A DNA stretch of 50,394 nt. Origin: JAYFQF01 sp034927285 (GTDB taxonomy: Bacteria; Bacillota; Peptococcia; DRI-13; UBA5745). The position numbers and the translations under genes are program-made. Positions 25,029 to 33,744 of the stretch are shown one piece after another. Where the stretch lies: assembly GCA_034927285.1 (NCBI GenBank), contig JAYFQF010000052.1:1-50394 (forward strand). Reading direction: 5' to 3'. Every line of letters begins with the position of its first letter. Position 1 is the stretch's first letter. The notes under the pieces were generated by a model that did not search any database, was not told the DNA's origin, and saw only the letters and a program-made list of their open reading frames with translations.

Positions 25029-25188
25029 CCTCTACACCTGCATTTCTGTTTCTTTGCCGTCCATCGGCCCGAAAGGCCCGACGGCAAATTACCCTTTCCT
25101 CAAGTATATGAAAATCATGTGTAGGTTTTGTGAACCGGATATTACCATCCGGAAAACTCGCGTCAGCGCCGCTTGGAAAAGCCCCGTT

Positions 25189-25225
25189 AAAAAAACAATG
25201 GGCCGGAAAAACTGCCAACCCATTG
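25189..25225 (-). terminator. Terminator of the CNNM/CBS gene
   Basis: On the minus strand CAATGGG (25,225-25,219) pairs with CCCATTG (25,202-25,196) and is followed by TTTTTTT. It lies ten bases after the stop of the CNNM/CBS gene. Confidence 0.8.
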
Positions 25226-25234
25226 CCTGCGGAT

Positions 25235-26608
25235 TTATTTCTTCTCCCGGCCCTCGTTCTGGCCGTTTTCATTTTCTTCTTCGGTTTCTTCTTCCGGCTT
25301 TTCCAGCCTGCTTACCAGAGCCTGCTCCACCCGGCGGTCCAGAACCTCCTCCACTTGGATACGCAGTCCGTAGGCCTCGATCACCGGCTTGGACCCATCT
25401 TCGGGAATTGTGCGCAACTGGCTGAACACCAGGCCCCCCAAGGTATCCACTTCATCCTGGGGCAGCCTTACATCGAAAAGCTCCTCCAGTTCTTCCAGTT
25501 CCGTGGATCCGGGCAGCCGCCAGGTTTTTTCGTCGATCTGCTGCATGGTCTGCGGCGTCTCATCGTACTCGTCGTAAATATTACCGACGATCTCTTCCAC
25601 CAGATCTTCCATGGTCACGACGCCCCGGGTTCCCCCGTATTCGTCCACAACCACGGCAATATGGATTTTCTTTTGCTGCATATCCCGGAAAAGCACGTCG
25701 GTGGGCACCTGTTCCGGGACGAAATAGGCCGGCCTTAAAAGCTCCCGCAGCGGTTTCGGCTCTTTTTCCAGCATATTGGACAAATAATCCCGCAAATGCA
25801 GGATGCCGATGATATCATCATGATCTTCATCATAGACAGGATAGCGGGTAAAACCGCTTTCCAGGATTTCCTTCTGGATTTCTTCCGGTGTGTCGTCTAT
25901 CCACAGCATATAGAGGTCCGTCCGGTGAGTCATCACGTCGGCGGCCTCTTTATTATTGAATTCAAAGACATTGGTGATAAGCTCCTTTTCATCTCTGGCG
26001 ATGGAGCCTTTTTCTTCGCCAATGTCCACCATCATACGAATTTCTTCTTCCGTCACATGCTCCGGCTCCGCATCGGGATCCACGCCGAAAAGCCGCAGAA
26101 CCAGATTACAGGATTTGGTCAGAATAAACACAAAGGGCTTCAGAAATCTGCCGATCAAACGGATGGCGCCGGAGCTGCCGAAGGCGATGCTTTCCGCTTT
26201 ATGCATACCGATCTGCTTCGGCACCAGTTCGCCGAATACCAGAGTGACATAGGAAAGCAGGATCGTGATCAGCACCAGACAGATGGTGTCCACCAACGCT
26301 ACGTTGGCAAAAGCGGTATGTTCCACCACAAACTCCGCCAGGGAATCGGAAAAACTGTCCGCCGCGTAAGCGCTGGCCAGAAAGCCCGCAAAAGTCACTC
26401 CTACTTGAATCGTTGATAAAAATTGACCGGGCTCGTTGATGAGATGCAGCAGCCCCTTGGCCTTTTCATCGCCCTCCTCCGCCATTCGCCGGATCTTGTT
26501 GTCGTTTACCGAGATCACAGCGATCTCCGTCATAGCAAAAAAAGCGTTAATCGCGATAAGCACCAAAAGTACCAATAGCCGCCATATTAACGGGTCGTCG
26601 CCTGGCAA
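25235..26608 (-). CDS. CNNM/CBS-domain membrane protein (hemolysin C-like)
   Basis: A 457-residue protein: an N-terminal CNNM (DUF21) membrane domain with about four hydrophobic segments (residues 1-190) and the conserved AFFAMTEIAVIS and FGELVPKQIG motifs, two CBS domains (about 205-330, with VTMEDLVEEIVGNI after), and a C-terminal CorC/HlyC domain (about 345-430), then an acidic tail. Relatives act in magnesium or cobalt export; 'hemolysin' is a historical name. It has its own promoter and terminator and so is a single-gene unit. Confidence 0.9.
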   Translation of the reverse strand: MPGDDPLIWRLLVLLVLIAINAFFAMTEIAVISVNDNKIRRMAEEGDEKAKGLLHLINEPGQFLSTIQVGVTFAGFLASAYAADSFSDSLAEFVVEHTAFANVALVDTICLVLITILLSYVTLVFGELVPKQIGMHKAESIAFGSSGAIRLIGRFLKPFVFILTKSCNLVLRLFGVDPDAEPEHVTEEEIRMMVDIGEEKGSIARDEKELITNVFEFNNKEAADVMTHRTDLYMLWIDDTPEEIQKEILESGFTRYPVYDEDHDDIIGILHLRDYLSNMLEKEPKPLRELLRPAYFVPEQVPTDVLFRDMQQKKIHIAVVVDEYGGTRGVVTMEDLVEEIVGNIYDEYDETPQTMQQIDEKTWRLPGSTELEELEELFDVRLPQDEVDTLGGLVFSQLRTIPEDGSKPVIEAYGLRIQVEEVLDRRVEQALVSRLEKPEEETEEENENGQNEGREKK

Positions 26609-26667
26609 AAAAATTCCTCCTCTTATCTTTAGAAAAATTTGGAGAGAATACTCTCCTTTAGCAAAGT

Positions 26668-26696
26668 ATTATATCATAATTCAATCGTTTTGTGAA
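26668..26696 (-). promoter_or_regulatory. Promoter of the CNNM/CBS gene
   Basis: On the minus strand TTCACA (26,696-26,691) and TATAAT (26,673-26,668) are 17 bp apart. Just downstream lies a perfect hairpin GGAGAG-TATT-CTCTCC (26,656-26,641), at the start of the transcript, followed by the AGGAGG ribosome site. Confidence 0.8.
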
Positions 26697-26775
26697 ATTT
26701 TTATGCAAATGTTTATAACATAATGAGACTATGGGACCGGCCGACCGTTCTTCGTGCCGGTCTTCGCCATTTCTC

Positions 26776-26876
26776 ATCAGAAATTCACGATATAATAAGC
26801 GCAGCGAATCACGTCATGATATAATGAGTAAAGCGAATTACGTCATGATATAATGAGTAAAGCGAATTACGTCATA
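26776..26876 (+). repeat. Dispersed intergenic repeat, tandem copy
   Basis: Three units with exact 29-bp phasing start at 26,786, 26,815 and 26,844. Each has CAYGATATAAT, then GAGTAAAGCGA or a close variant, then ATTACGT; the next unit begins with CATGA, so each unit is bounded by a CATGA.TAAT / ATTA.GTCATG imperfect palindrome. The block lies in the gap between the divergent CNNM and P1-peptidase genes. Preceding bases ATCAGAAATTCA match the other loci. Confidence 0.75.
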
Positions 26877-26964
26877 AATAACCGCCCTTGGCGGATATCT
26901 ATCAAAATTTTGCTTCATTATACTTTATCGCCAAACTGATTTATATGCCAAGGAGGCTGCAGCC

Positions 26965-27951
26965 ATGTTTTCAACAGGAAGCTCGGATACGATCCTGGAT
27001 GTGGAAGGAATTCTGGTCGGTCAGGCCGAGGACCCAAAAGCTCTGACCGGGATCACCGTGGTATTGGCTCCTCAGGGAGCTCCCGCCGGGGTAGACGTAC
27101 GGGGCGGCGGCTCCGGCACCCGGGAAACCACCCTGATGGATCCCCGCACCGCGGTGGAGGTGGTTCACGGCCTGGTCTTGTCCGGCGGCTCCGCCTTTGG
27201 CCTGGATGCTTCCGGCGGCGTTATGGCCTGGCTGGAAGAACAGGGGATCGGCTTTGACACAGGCGTTACGAAAGTACCCCTGGTAGCCCAGGCGATCTTA
27301 TTTGATCTGGCTGTGGGAGACAGCCGGGTACGGCCGGACAAAGCCATGGCCTATCAGGCCTGCCGGGGGGCGGTCTCTGATCCGCGGCTGCTTTCCTGGG
27401 GGAATCACGGCGCCGGCTGCGGCGCTACCATCGGTAAGCTCCTGAACGGTCCCGGCGCCATGAAAAGCGGTATCGGCAGCGCCTCGGTGCGTCTGGAAAG
27501 CGGCCTTACCGTAGGCGCGGTGGTGGCGGTAAACGCTCTGGGCGACGTCTATGAAGGCGGCCGGATCATTGCCGGATTGCGGGATCCGGAAAAAGGCGGC
27601 TTCATAAACAGCAGCCGTCTTTTGCTGGAGCAGACCAAAAACCTTTCTTTTGCCGAAGGAAAAAATACCACTATAGGGATTATTGTCACAAACGGCCGTT
27701 TTCATAAGTGCCAGTGCGGAAAAATTGCCGCCATGGGCCAAAACGGCCTGGCCAGGGCGATCCGCCCCGTCCATACCACAATGGACGGCGATACTTTATT
27801 TGCCATGTCCGCCGGATCCATGGAGGCTTCCCTGGACGTCGCCGGCGAAATGGCCGCCATCGCCGTGGAGCGGGCCATCGTAAAAGCGGTGAAAGCCGCC
27901 GAAGGCCTGGGACCTCTTCTGCCGGCCTGGCGGGACCTGCAGGAGGCCTGA
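26965..27951 (+). CDS. P1 family peptidase (DmpA-like)
   Basis: A 328-residue member of peptidase family P1/S58, Ntn-type aminopeptidases that activate by self-cleavage. Visible are VRGGGSGTRETTLMDP (45-60), LSGGSAFGLDA, GAGCGATIGK, the NTTIG segment (234-238), where cleavage and the nucleophile are expected (Thr rather than Ser), and VHTTMDGDTLFA. AAGGAGG lies before the ATG. It is followed after three bases by the pseudouridine synthase, whose ribosome site lies inside its 3' end. Substrate unknown. Confidence 0.85.
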   Translation: MFSTGSSDTILDVEGILVGQAEDPKALTGITVVLAPQGAPAGVDVRGGGSGTRETTLMDPRTAVEVVHGLVLSGGSAFGLDASGGVMAWLEEQGIGFDTGVTKVPLVAQAILFDLAVGDSRVRPDKAMAYQACRGAVSDPRLLSWGNHGAGCGATIGKLLNGPGAMKSGIGSASVRLESGLTVGAVVAVNALGDVYEGGRIIAGLRDPEKGGFINSSRLLLEQTKNLSFAEGKNTTIGIIVTNGRFHKCQCGKIAAMGQNGLARAIRPVHTTMDGDTLFAMSAGSMEASLDVAGEMAAIAVERAIVKAVKAAEGLGPLLPAWRDLQEA

Positions 27952-27954
27952 GTT

Positions 27955-28890
27955 TTGGAACAAAAAAAAGCCCCTGGGGGCGGTACGCAGGAAAGCTTTT
28001 CTTTTATCATCCCGGCCGAGGAGGATGGCGAAAGTCTGGGGCGGGTCCTTTTTCGCCGGGGCTTTTCCCAGAAACTGCTCACCAGACTGAAAAACCGGGG
28101 CGGCGTCAGCCTGGACGGCGAGTTTCACCGGATGATCGATCCCGTCGGCTCCGGCCAGCAGGTGACTATCCGCTGGCCGGATGCGGAGGCTGCGTCCACA
28201 GGTCTTTTGCCGGCGCCGGAACTGGCGGTCCCTGTTGTTTATGAAGACGACCATTACATTATTTTTAACAAACCGGCAGGGCTGGCTATCCACCCTTGCG
28301 CCCGTCACTATCATCGCTCTTTGGGGAACTATTTTGCCGCCCTGTATCCCGGCCTGCCCTTCCGGCCCATCGGCCGCCTGGATAAAGACACCACCGGCCT
28401 GTGCGCCGTGGCAAAAAACGGCCTGGCCGCCGCCCTGGGAAATCAGGGGATCGCCAAAATCTATTTTGCCGTGGCGGAGGGCCTTTGGCCGGAGGACAAA
28501 GGGAGCATCGATCTCCCTTTGATCCGTATTCCCGGCGATACGATCCGCCGGGAGGTGGCCGGGGAAGGTTTAAAGGCGGTAACGGAATACCGGGTGCTCC
28601 GGCGGCAGACGGCTGGACCCACAGCTTCCGGGGAACCAGGCGGCGCCCTGACTTTATTGGAGGTACGGCTGATCACCGGACGCACTCACCAGATCCGGGC
28701 CCATTTTTCTCATCTGGGTTTTCCCCTGGCGGGAGACTCTCTATATGGCGGCCATACCCGGCTGATCGCCCGGCAGGCCCTGCACTGCGGCAGGATCAGC
28801 CTGCCCGACCCCGCCGGCCTCAGCCCCTTGCGGCTGATCTGCCCCCTGCCTCCGGATATGCAGCTGCTTTTTCCCGGCTTTCAGCTTTAA
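27955..28890 (+). CDS. RluA-family RNA pseudouridine synthase
   Basis: A 311-residue synthase of the RluA/RluD type: an N-terminal S4-like RNA-binding domain (about 16-75), then the catalytic domain with GRLDKDTTGL (Asp 143 is the catalytic residue), and the TGRTHQIRAHFSHLGFPLAGD motif near 240-262. It converts uridines in rRNA or tRNA; the exact site cannot be told. It starts with TTG 27955, supported by AGGAGG eight bases upstream inside the P1-peptidase gene. A decayed copy of its first 50 codons lies at 33,745-33,960. Confidence 0.9.
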   Translation: MEQKKAPGGGTQESFSFIIPAEEDGESLGRVLFRRGFSQKLLTRLKNRGGVSLDGEFHRMIDPVGSGQQVTIRWPDAEAASTGLLPAPELAVPVVYEDDHYIIFNKPAGLAIHPCARHYHRSLGNYFAALYPGLPFRPIGRLDKDTTGLCAVAKNGLAAALGNQGIAKIYFAVAEGLWPEDKGSIDLPLIRIPGDTIRREVAGEGLKAVTEYRVLRRQTAGPTASGEPGGALTLLEVRLITGRTHQIRAHFSHLGFPLAGDSLYGGHTRLIARQALHCGRISLPDPAGLSPLRLICPLPPDMQLLFPGFQL

Positions 28891-28974
28891 ACAGAGCCCT
28901 TGCAGGCCATAGACATTGAATGAGTCGCGTCGAATAATCTCCGCTAGTCTCCGCAGGAAAGGCCTTATGCTTAA

Positions 28975-30048
28975 TCAGATCGTCTGGCTTGCCCTGTAGG
29001 CCTTGATCGACTCTGTCAGTTTTGGGACAATCACCTTCAGATCGCCGGCGATACCCAGATCCGCCAGCTTCATCATCGGGCAGGAAGGGTCCTTATTGAT
29101 TGCGACAATTAAATCTGAGTTTTCCATGCCGGCCAGATGCTGGATCGCGCCAGAAATCCCGCAGGCAAGATATAAATTGGGATGGACGGTCTTCCCGGTC
29201 TGTCCGACCTGACGATCCTTCTCAATCCAGCCGTTGTCAACGCCGATACGGGAAGAGGAAACCTCGCCGCCCAGCTCCTTTGCCAGCGCGCGAAGCGGCT
29301 CATAGCCTTCCGCGCCTCCGACGCCGCGGCCGCCGGAAACCAGAATCTTTGCTTCGGTAATATCAACGGCCTTTTTGTCGTCATGAACCACGCTCATGAT
29401 TTCGACGTCCAGGTCGGCCATGCTCAGGCCGGCATCCACGTTGATGATCTCACCTCTGCGGCCGATGTCCTTTTCGGGCATTGCCATGACGCCGGGACGG
29501 ACAGTGGCCATCTGCGGACGGTAATTACGGCAGACAATCGTCGCCATGACATTGCCGCCGAAGGCCGGACGCGTCATCTTCAGGTCCCGGTCGGCAGTGT
29601 CCAGCTTGCCAATTTTATCTTCGCCAAAAGAAGTCGCTGTTCTCAGGTATTCCTTGTACTTTTCAACATCGACGTCCAAACGCGTGCAGTCCGCGGTCAG
29701 GCCCGTATGAATACGTCCCGCCACTCTGGGGGCCATGTCTCTGCCGATGCTGCTGGCGCCGAAAAGCACGATATTGGGATCATAGCGCTGGATGACGTAC
29801 TGGACGGCCTTGGTATACGGTTCCGTCGTATAGTGCTCCAGAACCGGATGGTCGATAACCAGCACGCGGGATGCGCCATACTGGCACAAAAGTTCGGCCT
29901 GTCGGCCGATTTTATATCCCATCAGGACCGCGACGACTTTTTCACCCAGATCCGCCGCCAGCTTTGCCGCCTCCCCGATCAGCTCGATGCTTACCTTTTG
30001 GATGGCGTGATCGCGCTGTTCAACAATTACATAAATATCCTTACTCAT
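28975..30048 (-). CDS. etfA: Electron transfer flavoprotein alpha subunit
   Basis: A 357-residue EtfA. The C-terminal FAD-binding part shows SGGRGVGGAEGYEP, RIGVDNGWIEKDRQVGQTGK, YLACGISGAIQHLAGM and AINKDPSCPMM, all standard. With EtfB it passes electrons to the acyl-CoA dehydrogenase encoded just upstream; in anaerobes such trios couple NADH oxidation to crotonyl-CoA and ferredoxin reduction. It is the last gene of the kal-acd-etfB-etfA unit, 13 bp after etfB. Confidence 0.95.
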   Translation of the reverse strand: MSKDIYVIVEQRDHAIQKVSIELIGEAAKLAADLGEKVVAVLMGYKIGRQAELLCQYGASRVLVIDHPVLEHYTTEPYTKAVQYVIQRYDPNIVLFGASSIGRDMAPRVAGRIHTGLTADCTRLDVDVEKYKEYLRTATSFGEDKIGKLDTADRDLKMTRPAFGGNVMATIVCRNYRPQMATVRPGVMAMPEKDIGRRGEIINVDAGLSMADLDVEIMSVVHDDKKAVDITEAKILVSGGRGVGGAEGYEPLRALAKELGGEVSSSRIGVDNGWIEKDRQVGQTGKTVHPNLYLACGISGAIQHLAGMENSDLIVAINKDPSCPMMKLADLGIAGDLKVIVPKLTESIKAYRASQTI

Positions 30049-30061
30049 CGTTATGCCCTCC

Positions 30062-30850
30062 TCAGATCACATGCCGCTCGATCAGCTTTGCCATGATCGC
30101 GTTAACCGCTTCATCGGCAGACAGGCCTGCCATTACAACGCCGGGTGCTCTCAGCTGCTTGCCAAAAGACTGGAAAACGTTGGTGGGAGACCCCTTCAGA
30201 CCGATCCACTCCGGATTCAGGTCATTCTTCAGCTCATCAAAGCCCCAGACCGTTACGGTTTTCTCATAGGCATCCACAATGCCGCCGACAGACATATAGC
30301 GGGGCTCGGCCAGTTCAGAAAGAGCGGTGACCAGGCAGGGTAACTTAACTTTCAGTATATGCGCCTGATCCTCAAACTGGCGCTTGACGATGACGCTATC
30401 ATCTTCCACACGCAGTTCTTCCGCATAGCTGACCTGCGGCACCTTCAGCTGTTCGGCAATCTGAGGGCCGACCTGCGCGGTATCGCCGTCGATTGCCTGA
30501 CGCCCGGTAATCACCAGATCAAAGCCGATCTTTTTCAAAGCAGCGGCAATGACCGTGGCGGTAGCATATGTATCAGAGCCGCCAAATTCGCGGGAAGACA
30601 GCAGACAAGCGTCATCGGCGCCCATCGCCAGCGCCTCCCGCAGCGCGGCATCCGCCTGGGGCGGGCCCATGCACAAGGCCGTCACGGTGCCGCCCAGCTG
30701 ATCCCGCAGCTGCAGCGCCGCCTCAAGTCCGGCCTTGTCGTCGTGGTTGATGATGCTGGGAACGCCCTCCCGGATCAGTGTGTTGGTCTTCGGATCCAAT
30801 TTCACTTCATCGGTGTCGGGGACCTGCTTAATGCACACAATTATCTTCAT
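30062..30850 (-). CDS. etfB: Electron transfer flavoprotein beta subunit
   Basis: A 263-residue EtfB with the N-terminal MKIIVCIKQVPDTDEVKLD, the ITGRQAIDGDTAQVGPQIAE motif that binds the second flavin, and a C-terminal arm that wraps EtfA. The second FAD site is typical for bifurcating Etf. The ATG at 30850 follows GGGGAGGG. It lies between the acyl-CoA dehydrogenase and etfA genes in one unit. Confidence 0.95.
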   Translation of the reverse strand: MKIIVCIKQVPDTDEVKLDPKTNTLIREGVPSIINHDDKAGLEAALQLRDQLGGTVTALCMGPPQADAALREALAMGADDACLLSSREFGGSDTYATATVIAAALKKIGFDLVITGRQAIDGDTAQVGPQIAEQLKVPQVSYAEELRVEDDSVIVKRQFEDQAHILKVKLPCLVTALSELAEPRYMSVGGIVDAYEKTVTVWGFDELKNDLNPEWIGLKGSPTNVFQSFGKQLRAPGVVMAGLSADEAVNAIMAKLIERHVI

Positions 30851-30867
30851 TTTTCTGCCCTCCCCTC

Positions 30868-32016
30868 TCATTTCAGCTTCATGGAACCGGAGATGACCAT
30901 CTTCATGACCTCGGAGGTCCCCTCATAGATCTCGGTGACTTTGGCATCGCGCATCGCCCGCTCCACGGGATACTCACGGCAGTAGCCGTAACCGCCCATG
31001 GACTGCACGGCAAAGCGTGTCACTTCATTGGCTGTATCAGAGGCCAAAAGCTTTGCCATAGCGGCCTGCAGGCCAAAAGCCTCGCGGCTGTCCTCAGCCA
31101 GAGCCGCGCGCCAGGTCATCAGGCGGGCGGAATCAATCTTGGTCTGCATTTCCGCTATCTTGAACTGTGTGTTCTGGAAGGAATTAATCGGTTTACCGAA
31201 CTGCTTGCGCTCTTTGCCATATTTTATGGCCTCGTTCAAAGCGCCCTGAGCGATGCCGACAGCCTGAGCAGCAATGCCGATCCGGCCGCAGTCCAGAGCG
31301 TCCATGGCAATCCTGAAGCCCCTTCCGGCGGAGCCCAGCATGCGGTCGGCACTGACGCGGACATTATCGTAGGAAACAATGCAGTTGGATGCGGCCCGGA
31401 GACCCATGCGCTCAATGTTGTCGCTGACGGTGATGCCCGGCATTTCCTTCAGGTCAACGATAAATGCGGTCAGGCCCTTTGCGGCGGGAACAGCGCGATC
31501 CGTGACGGCAAATACCACACAGGTATCCGCAAAGCCGGAGTTGGTGGTAAAGATTTTGGAACCGTTGATGATCCAGTCGCCGCCATCCTTCACCGCTGTG
31601 GTCTGTGCGCCCTGTACGTCGGAGCCGGCATTGGTTTCGGTCAGTCCGAAGCAGCCGATTTTGCTTCCATCGACCAGCGGGCGCAGATACTTCTGTTTTT
31701 GCTCTTCAGTGCCATAGTCATTAATGCAGGAGCAGCAAAGAGAAGTATGCACAGAGATCGTGATGCCTGTGCTTGCATCGATCTTCGATACTTCTTCCAT
31801 GCACAGGGCGTAAGCCAGAGTGTCGGAGCCACAGCCGCCGTACTCCTTAGAATAGGGAATCCCCAGAAAGCCATACTTCTGCATCTTTTTCAGAAGATCC
31901 AGATCATAGGCTTCGTTTTCGTCCATCTCTTTTGCCAGCGGCTTAATTTCCTTTTCTGCAAAGCTGCGGAAAAGTTCCTGCTGGAGCCGGTGACTTCTGT
32001 CAAGCTTAAAATCCAT
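30868..32016 (-). CDS. Acyl-CoA dehydrogenase, likely butyryl-CoA dehydrogenase type
   Basis: A 382-residue flavoenzyme of normal length. Visible are the FAD and substrate motifs FGLTETNAGSDVQGAQTTA, IFTTNSGFADT, the RKQFGKPINSFQNTQFKIAEM segment, MGGYGYCREYPVERAMRDAK and catalytic Glu about 365 in YEGTSEV. Its neighbours EtfB and EtfA, and Kal upstream, suggest crotonyl-CoA as substrate, reduced to butyryl-CoA; other short-chain enoyl-CoAs remain possible. Confidence 0.9.
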   Translation of the reverse strand: MDFKLDRSHRLQQELFRSFAEKEIKPLAKEMDENEAYDLDLLKKMQKYGFLGIPYSKEYGGCGSDTLAYALCMEEVSKIDASTGITISVHTSLCCSCINDYGTEEQKQKYLRPLVDGSKIGCFGLTETNAGSDVQGAQTTAVKDGGDWIINGSKIFTTNSGFADTCVVFAVTDRAVPAAKGLTAFIVDLKEMPGITVSDNIERMGLRAASNCIVSYDNVRVSADRMLGSAGRGFRIAMDALDCGRIGIAAQAVGIAQGALNEAIKYGKERKQFGKPINSFQNTQFKIAEMQTKIDSARLMTWRAALAEDSREAFGLQAAMAKLLASDTANEVTRFAVQSMGGYGYCREYPVERAMRDAKVTEIYEGTSEVMKMVISGSMKLK

Positions 32017-32110
32017 ATATACCTCCAGGCTACAAATCTTAATATTTTATGAACATCCATGCATTTTCCGGTGAAAAGGGCACCTATTCAAAGCGATACG
32101 GCGCCGCGGG

Positions 32111-32134
32111 GAGCCCTCTTTTGGCAGAGGGCTC
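32111..32134. promoter_or_regulatory. Hairpin between kal and acyl-CoA dehydrogenase
   Basis: GAGCCCTCT (32,111-32,119) and AGAGGGCTC (32,126-32,134) form a perfect 9-bp stem, flanked by GC-rich sequence that can extend it (GCGCCGCGG / CCGCGGCG). There is no U tract, so an mRNA-processing or stability hairpin in the roughly 200-bp gap is more likely than a terminator. Confidence 0.4.
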
Positions 32135-32215
32135 TGATTTCTTCGTCCGCCGCGGCGAAAATGACGCGAATATCTCCTGTACCTTCATCAAGAGCACTAT
32201 TTTATATTTCAAGAA

Positions 32216-32641
32216 TTAGTGATTCTGGAACTTGGGATCGGCAAACTCCGGCCGCTGCATGGGCTTCTTCACAACCAGAGTACCGACGGCTTCACCGCAC
32301 AGGACCTTCCCGGGCAGAACGTTGGCAGCAGAAAGCTCCAGCTTAGGATCACGGGACAGGGTGATGCACTTATAAGCCTCGAATTTGCAGGTCAGAGAAG
32401 TGTTGCCAACCTTTTCAATCCAGCCGGTATACTCCATGAAATCGCCGGCATAGACAGGAGCGGTGAAGCGAACATTCTCATAGCCGAGGAACAGACTCTC
32501 ATCCCCCCAGAGACGGATTGCCAGCTCAGTGCCGACATCGCCCCAAAAGTCCAGGAGATGAGAACCATTTACCAGTTCCCCTGCATAGTGAGCCTCGCCG
32601 GCAGACATCCGAACCCTTAGCGTAACCTTTTCGCCAATCAT
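32216..32641 (-). CDS. kal: 3-aminobutyryl-CoA ammonia-lyase-like hotdog protein
   Basis: A 141-residue hotdog-fold protein whose sequence resembles Kal of lysine fermenters: VTLRVRMSAGEAHYAGELVNG at the start (here split by reading VRMSAGEAHYAGELVNG), GDVGTELAIR, then YENVRFTAPVYAGDFME and GNTSLTCKFEAYK. Kal eliminates ammonia from L-3-aminobutyryl-CoA to give crotonyl-CoA, the substrate of the dehydrogenase encoded downstream. The ATG at 32641 follows GGAGGAATTACAC. The other lysine-pathway genes (kamA, kamDE, kdd, kce) are not in the window. The annotation rests on recalled family features. Confidence 0.75.
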   Translation of the reverse strand: MIGEKVTLRVRMSAGEAHYAGELVNGSHLLDFWGDVGTELAIRLWGDESLFLGYENVRFTAPVYAGDFMEYTGWIEKVGNTSLTCKFEAYKCITLSRDPKLELSAANVLPGKVLCGEAVGTLVVKKPMQRPEFADPKFQNH

Positions 32642-33542
32642 GTGTAATTCCTCCTTGTTTTTCGTAAGATTTTTGGTACAGCTTTTATTTACAGCGGAGC
32701 TGCCCCCACCCAAGCAGTTAGGATATTCTCAGCCGGGGATCAGCCATATGATCAACTGTCTTGAAAATGATATGGGCTTTCCCTTGCTGATCCGAAATAA
32801 AGATAAAATCATTCCCACGGAAAACGGAAAAAAGGTACTGTACTACTGTTATCAGATCGTAAAAAACGCAAACTACCTCCAGGATACGGCTTCTTCCATT
32901 AACGGCCTCCTGAAGGGCAGTATCAGTCTGGGCGCCTACAACAGCATGCTGGTAGACTTCGTGCCGCGGGTGATCTGCAACTTCTCCAACGTCTACTCCA
33001 ATATAGAGTTTCACCTCCAGGAGTTGGCATATGCGGCTTTCCATGAGCTCTTGCCAAAGGGGATCATCGACCTGGGCTTCATGGTCGATGACGTCCCCAA
33101 GGGATTCACTTTTATCCCCTTGTTCCGGGACTCAGCCTGCGTTATCATGCGGGACGACCACATGTTTGCTTCTTATGAAAAAATTCCTCCCGGGCTGCTG
33201 AACGGCTGTGACTTTATCATGCCCATGAGAGGATTTGACGATATCATTAACATCGTCCTTCAGAAAACGCCCTTCTACCCCAACATCAAGTATCATGTAG
33301 CCAGCGACGTAGCCGCAATGGCTCTGGTCTCAAACGGTCGGGGCGTTTCCATCATCAGCAGTCTGCAGGTGAATATTCTTCCCGACCATGTCGTCGCCAG
33401 GGAATTTGAGGGGGATCTGGGCAGGAATCTTGGCATTGCCGTCAAATCCATAAAGCACGCTCCGCCTGCCATCAGGGAGTTTATCCGGGTCGCCCGGGAG
33501 ACCGCGGCCCAAACCAGTCTTGAGCGCCTGGCGGCACGATAA
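32640..33542 (+). CDS. LysR-family regulator with disturbed N-terminus
   Basis: The recognition helix and wing (LGYSQPGISHMINCLENDMG, then FPLLIRNKDKIIPTENGKKVL) and a full LysR substrate-binding domain are clear. The first helix is not: FLVQLLFTAELPPPKQ replaces the usual GSFTxAAExL pattern, with signs of small compensating frameshifts in CAGCGGAGCTGCCCCCACCC. The best start, ATG 32640, has no ribosome site and overlaps the divergent kal ATG by two bases, so kal's ribosome site lies inside this gene. It may be a decaying regulator or a start-site artefact. A terminator follows. Confidence 0.7.
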   Translation: MCNSSLFFVRFLVQLLFTAELPPPKQLGYSQPGISHMINCLENDMGFPLLIRNKDKIIPTENGKKVLYYCYQIVKNANYLQDTASSINGLLKGSISLGAYNSMLVDFVPRVICNFSNVYSNIEFHLQELAYAAFHELLPKGIIDLGFMVDDVPKGFTFIPLFRDSACVIMRDDHMFASYEKIPPGLLNGCDFIMPMRGFDDIINIVLQKTPFYPNIKYHVASDVAAMALVSNGRGVSIISSLQVNILPDHVVAREFEGDLGRNLGIAVKSIKHAPPAIREFIRVARETAAQTSLERLAAR

Positions 33543-33572
33543 AGCGGAGAGCTGTCCGATCGAAACCTCCCG

Positions 33573-33632
33573 AAAGCCTGATTTCATGAAAAAGCGAAGG
33601 GGCTAAAGCCCCAGCTGGGAATCGGGCTTTTA
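33573..33632 (+). terminator. Terminator after the LysR gene
   Basis: AAAGCCTGATTT (33,573-33,584) pairs with AATCGGGCTTT (33,620-33,630), with an inner perfect GGGGCT-AA-AGCCCC hairpin (33,599-33,611), followed by a short T run. It begins 31 bases after the LysR stop codon. Confidence 0.6.
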
Positions 33633-33684
33633 CCGCTTTACTGCCGGATGATCCCTCGATATCCTGTTCTCGTTTTTGGCAGTA

Positions 33685-33715
33685 AAATCGGCCGGTCACG
33701 GCAACCGGCCGATTT
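33685..33715. terminator. GC-rich hairpin before the pseudogene
   Basis: AAATCGGCCGG and CCGGCCGATTT form a perfect 11-bp stem around TCACGGCAA. On the minus strand TTTTAC follows, so it could help stop leftward transcription, but it lies 30 bp before the decayed P1/rluA copy and may be a repeat boundary. Confidence 0.4.
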
Positions 33716-33744
33716 ATTCGTTTATCATGGCAAAACGACGCAGG

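Noticed and set aside
26786..26876. CRISPR array
   Set aside because: The 29-bp units are directly adjacent with no unique spacers and belong to a dispersed repeat; no cas genes are in the window.
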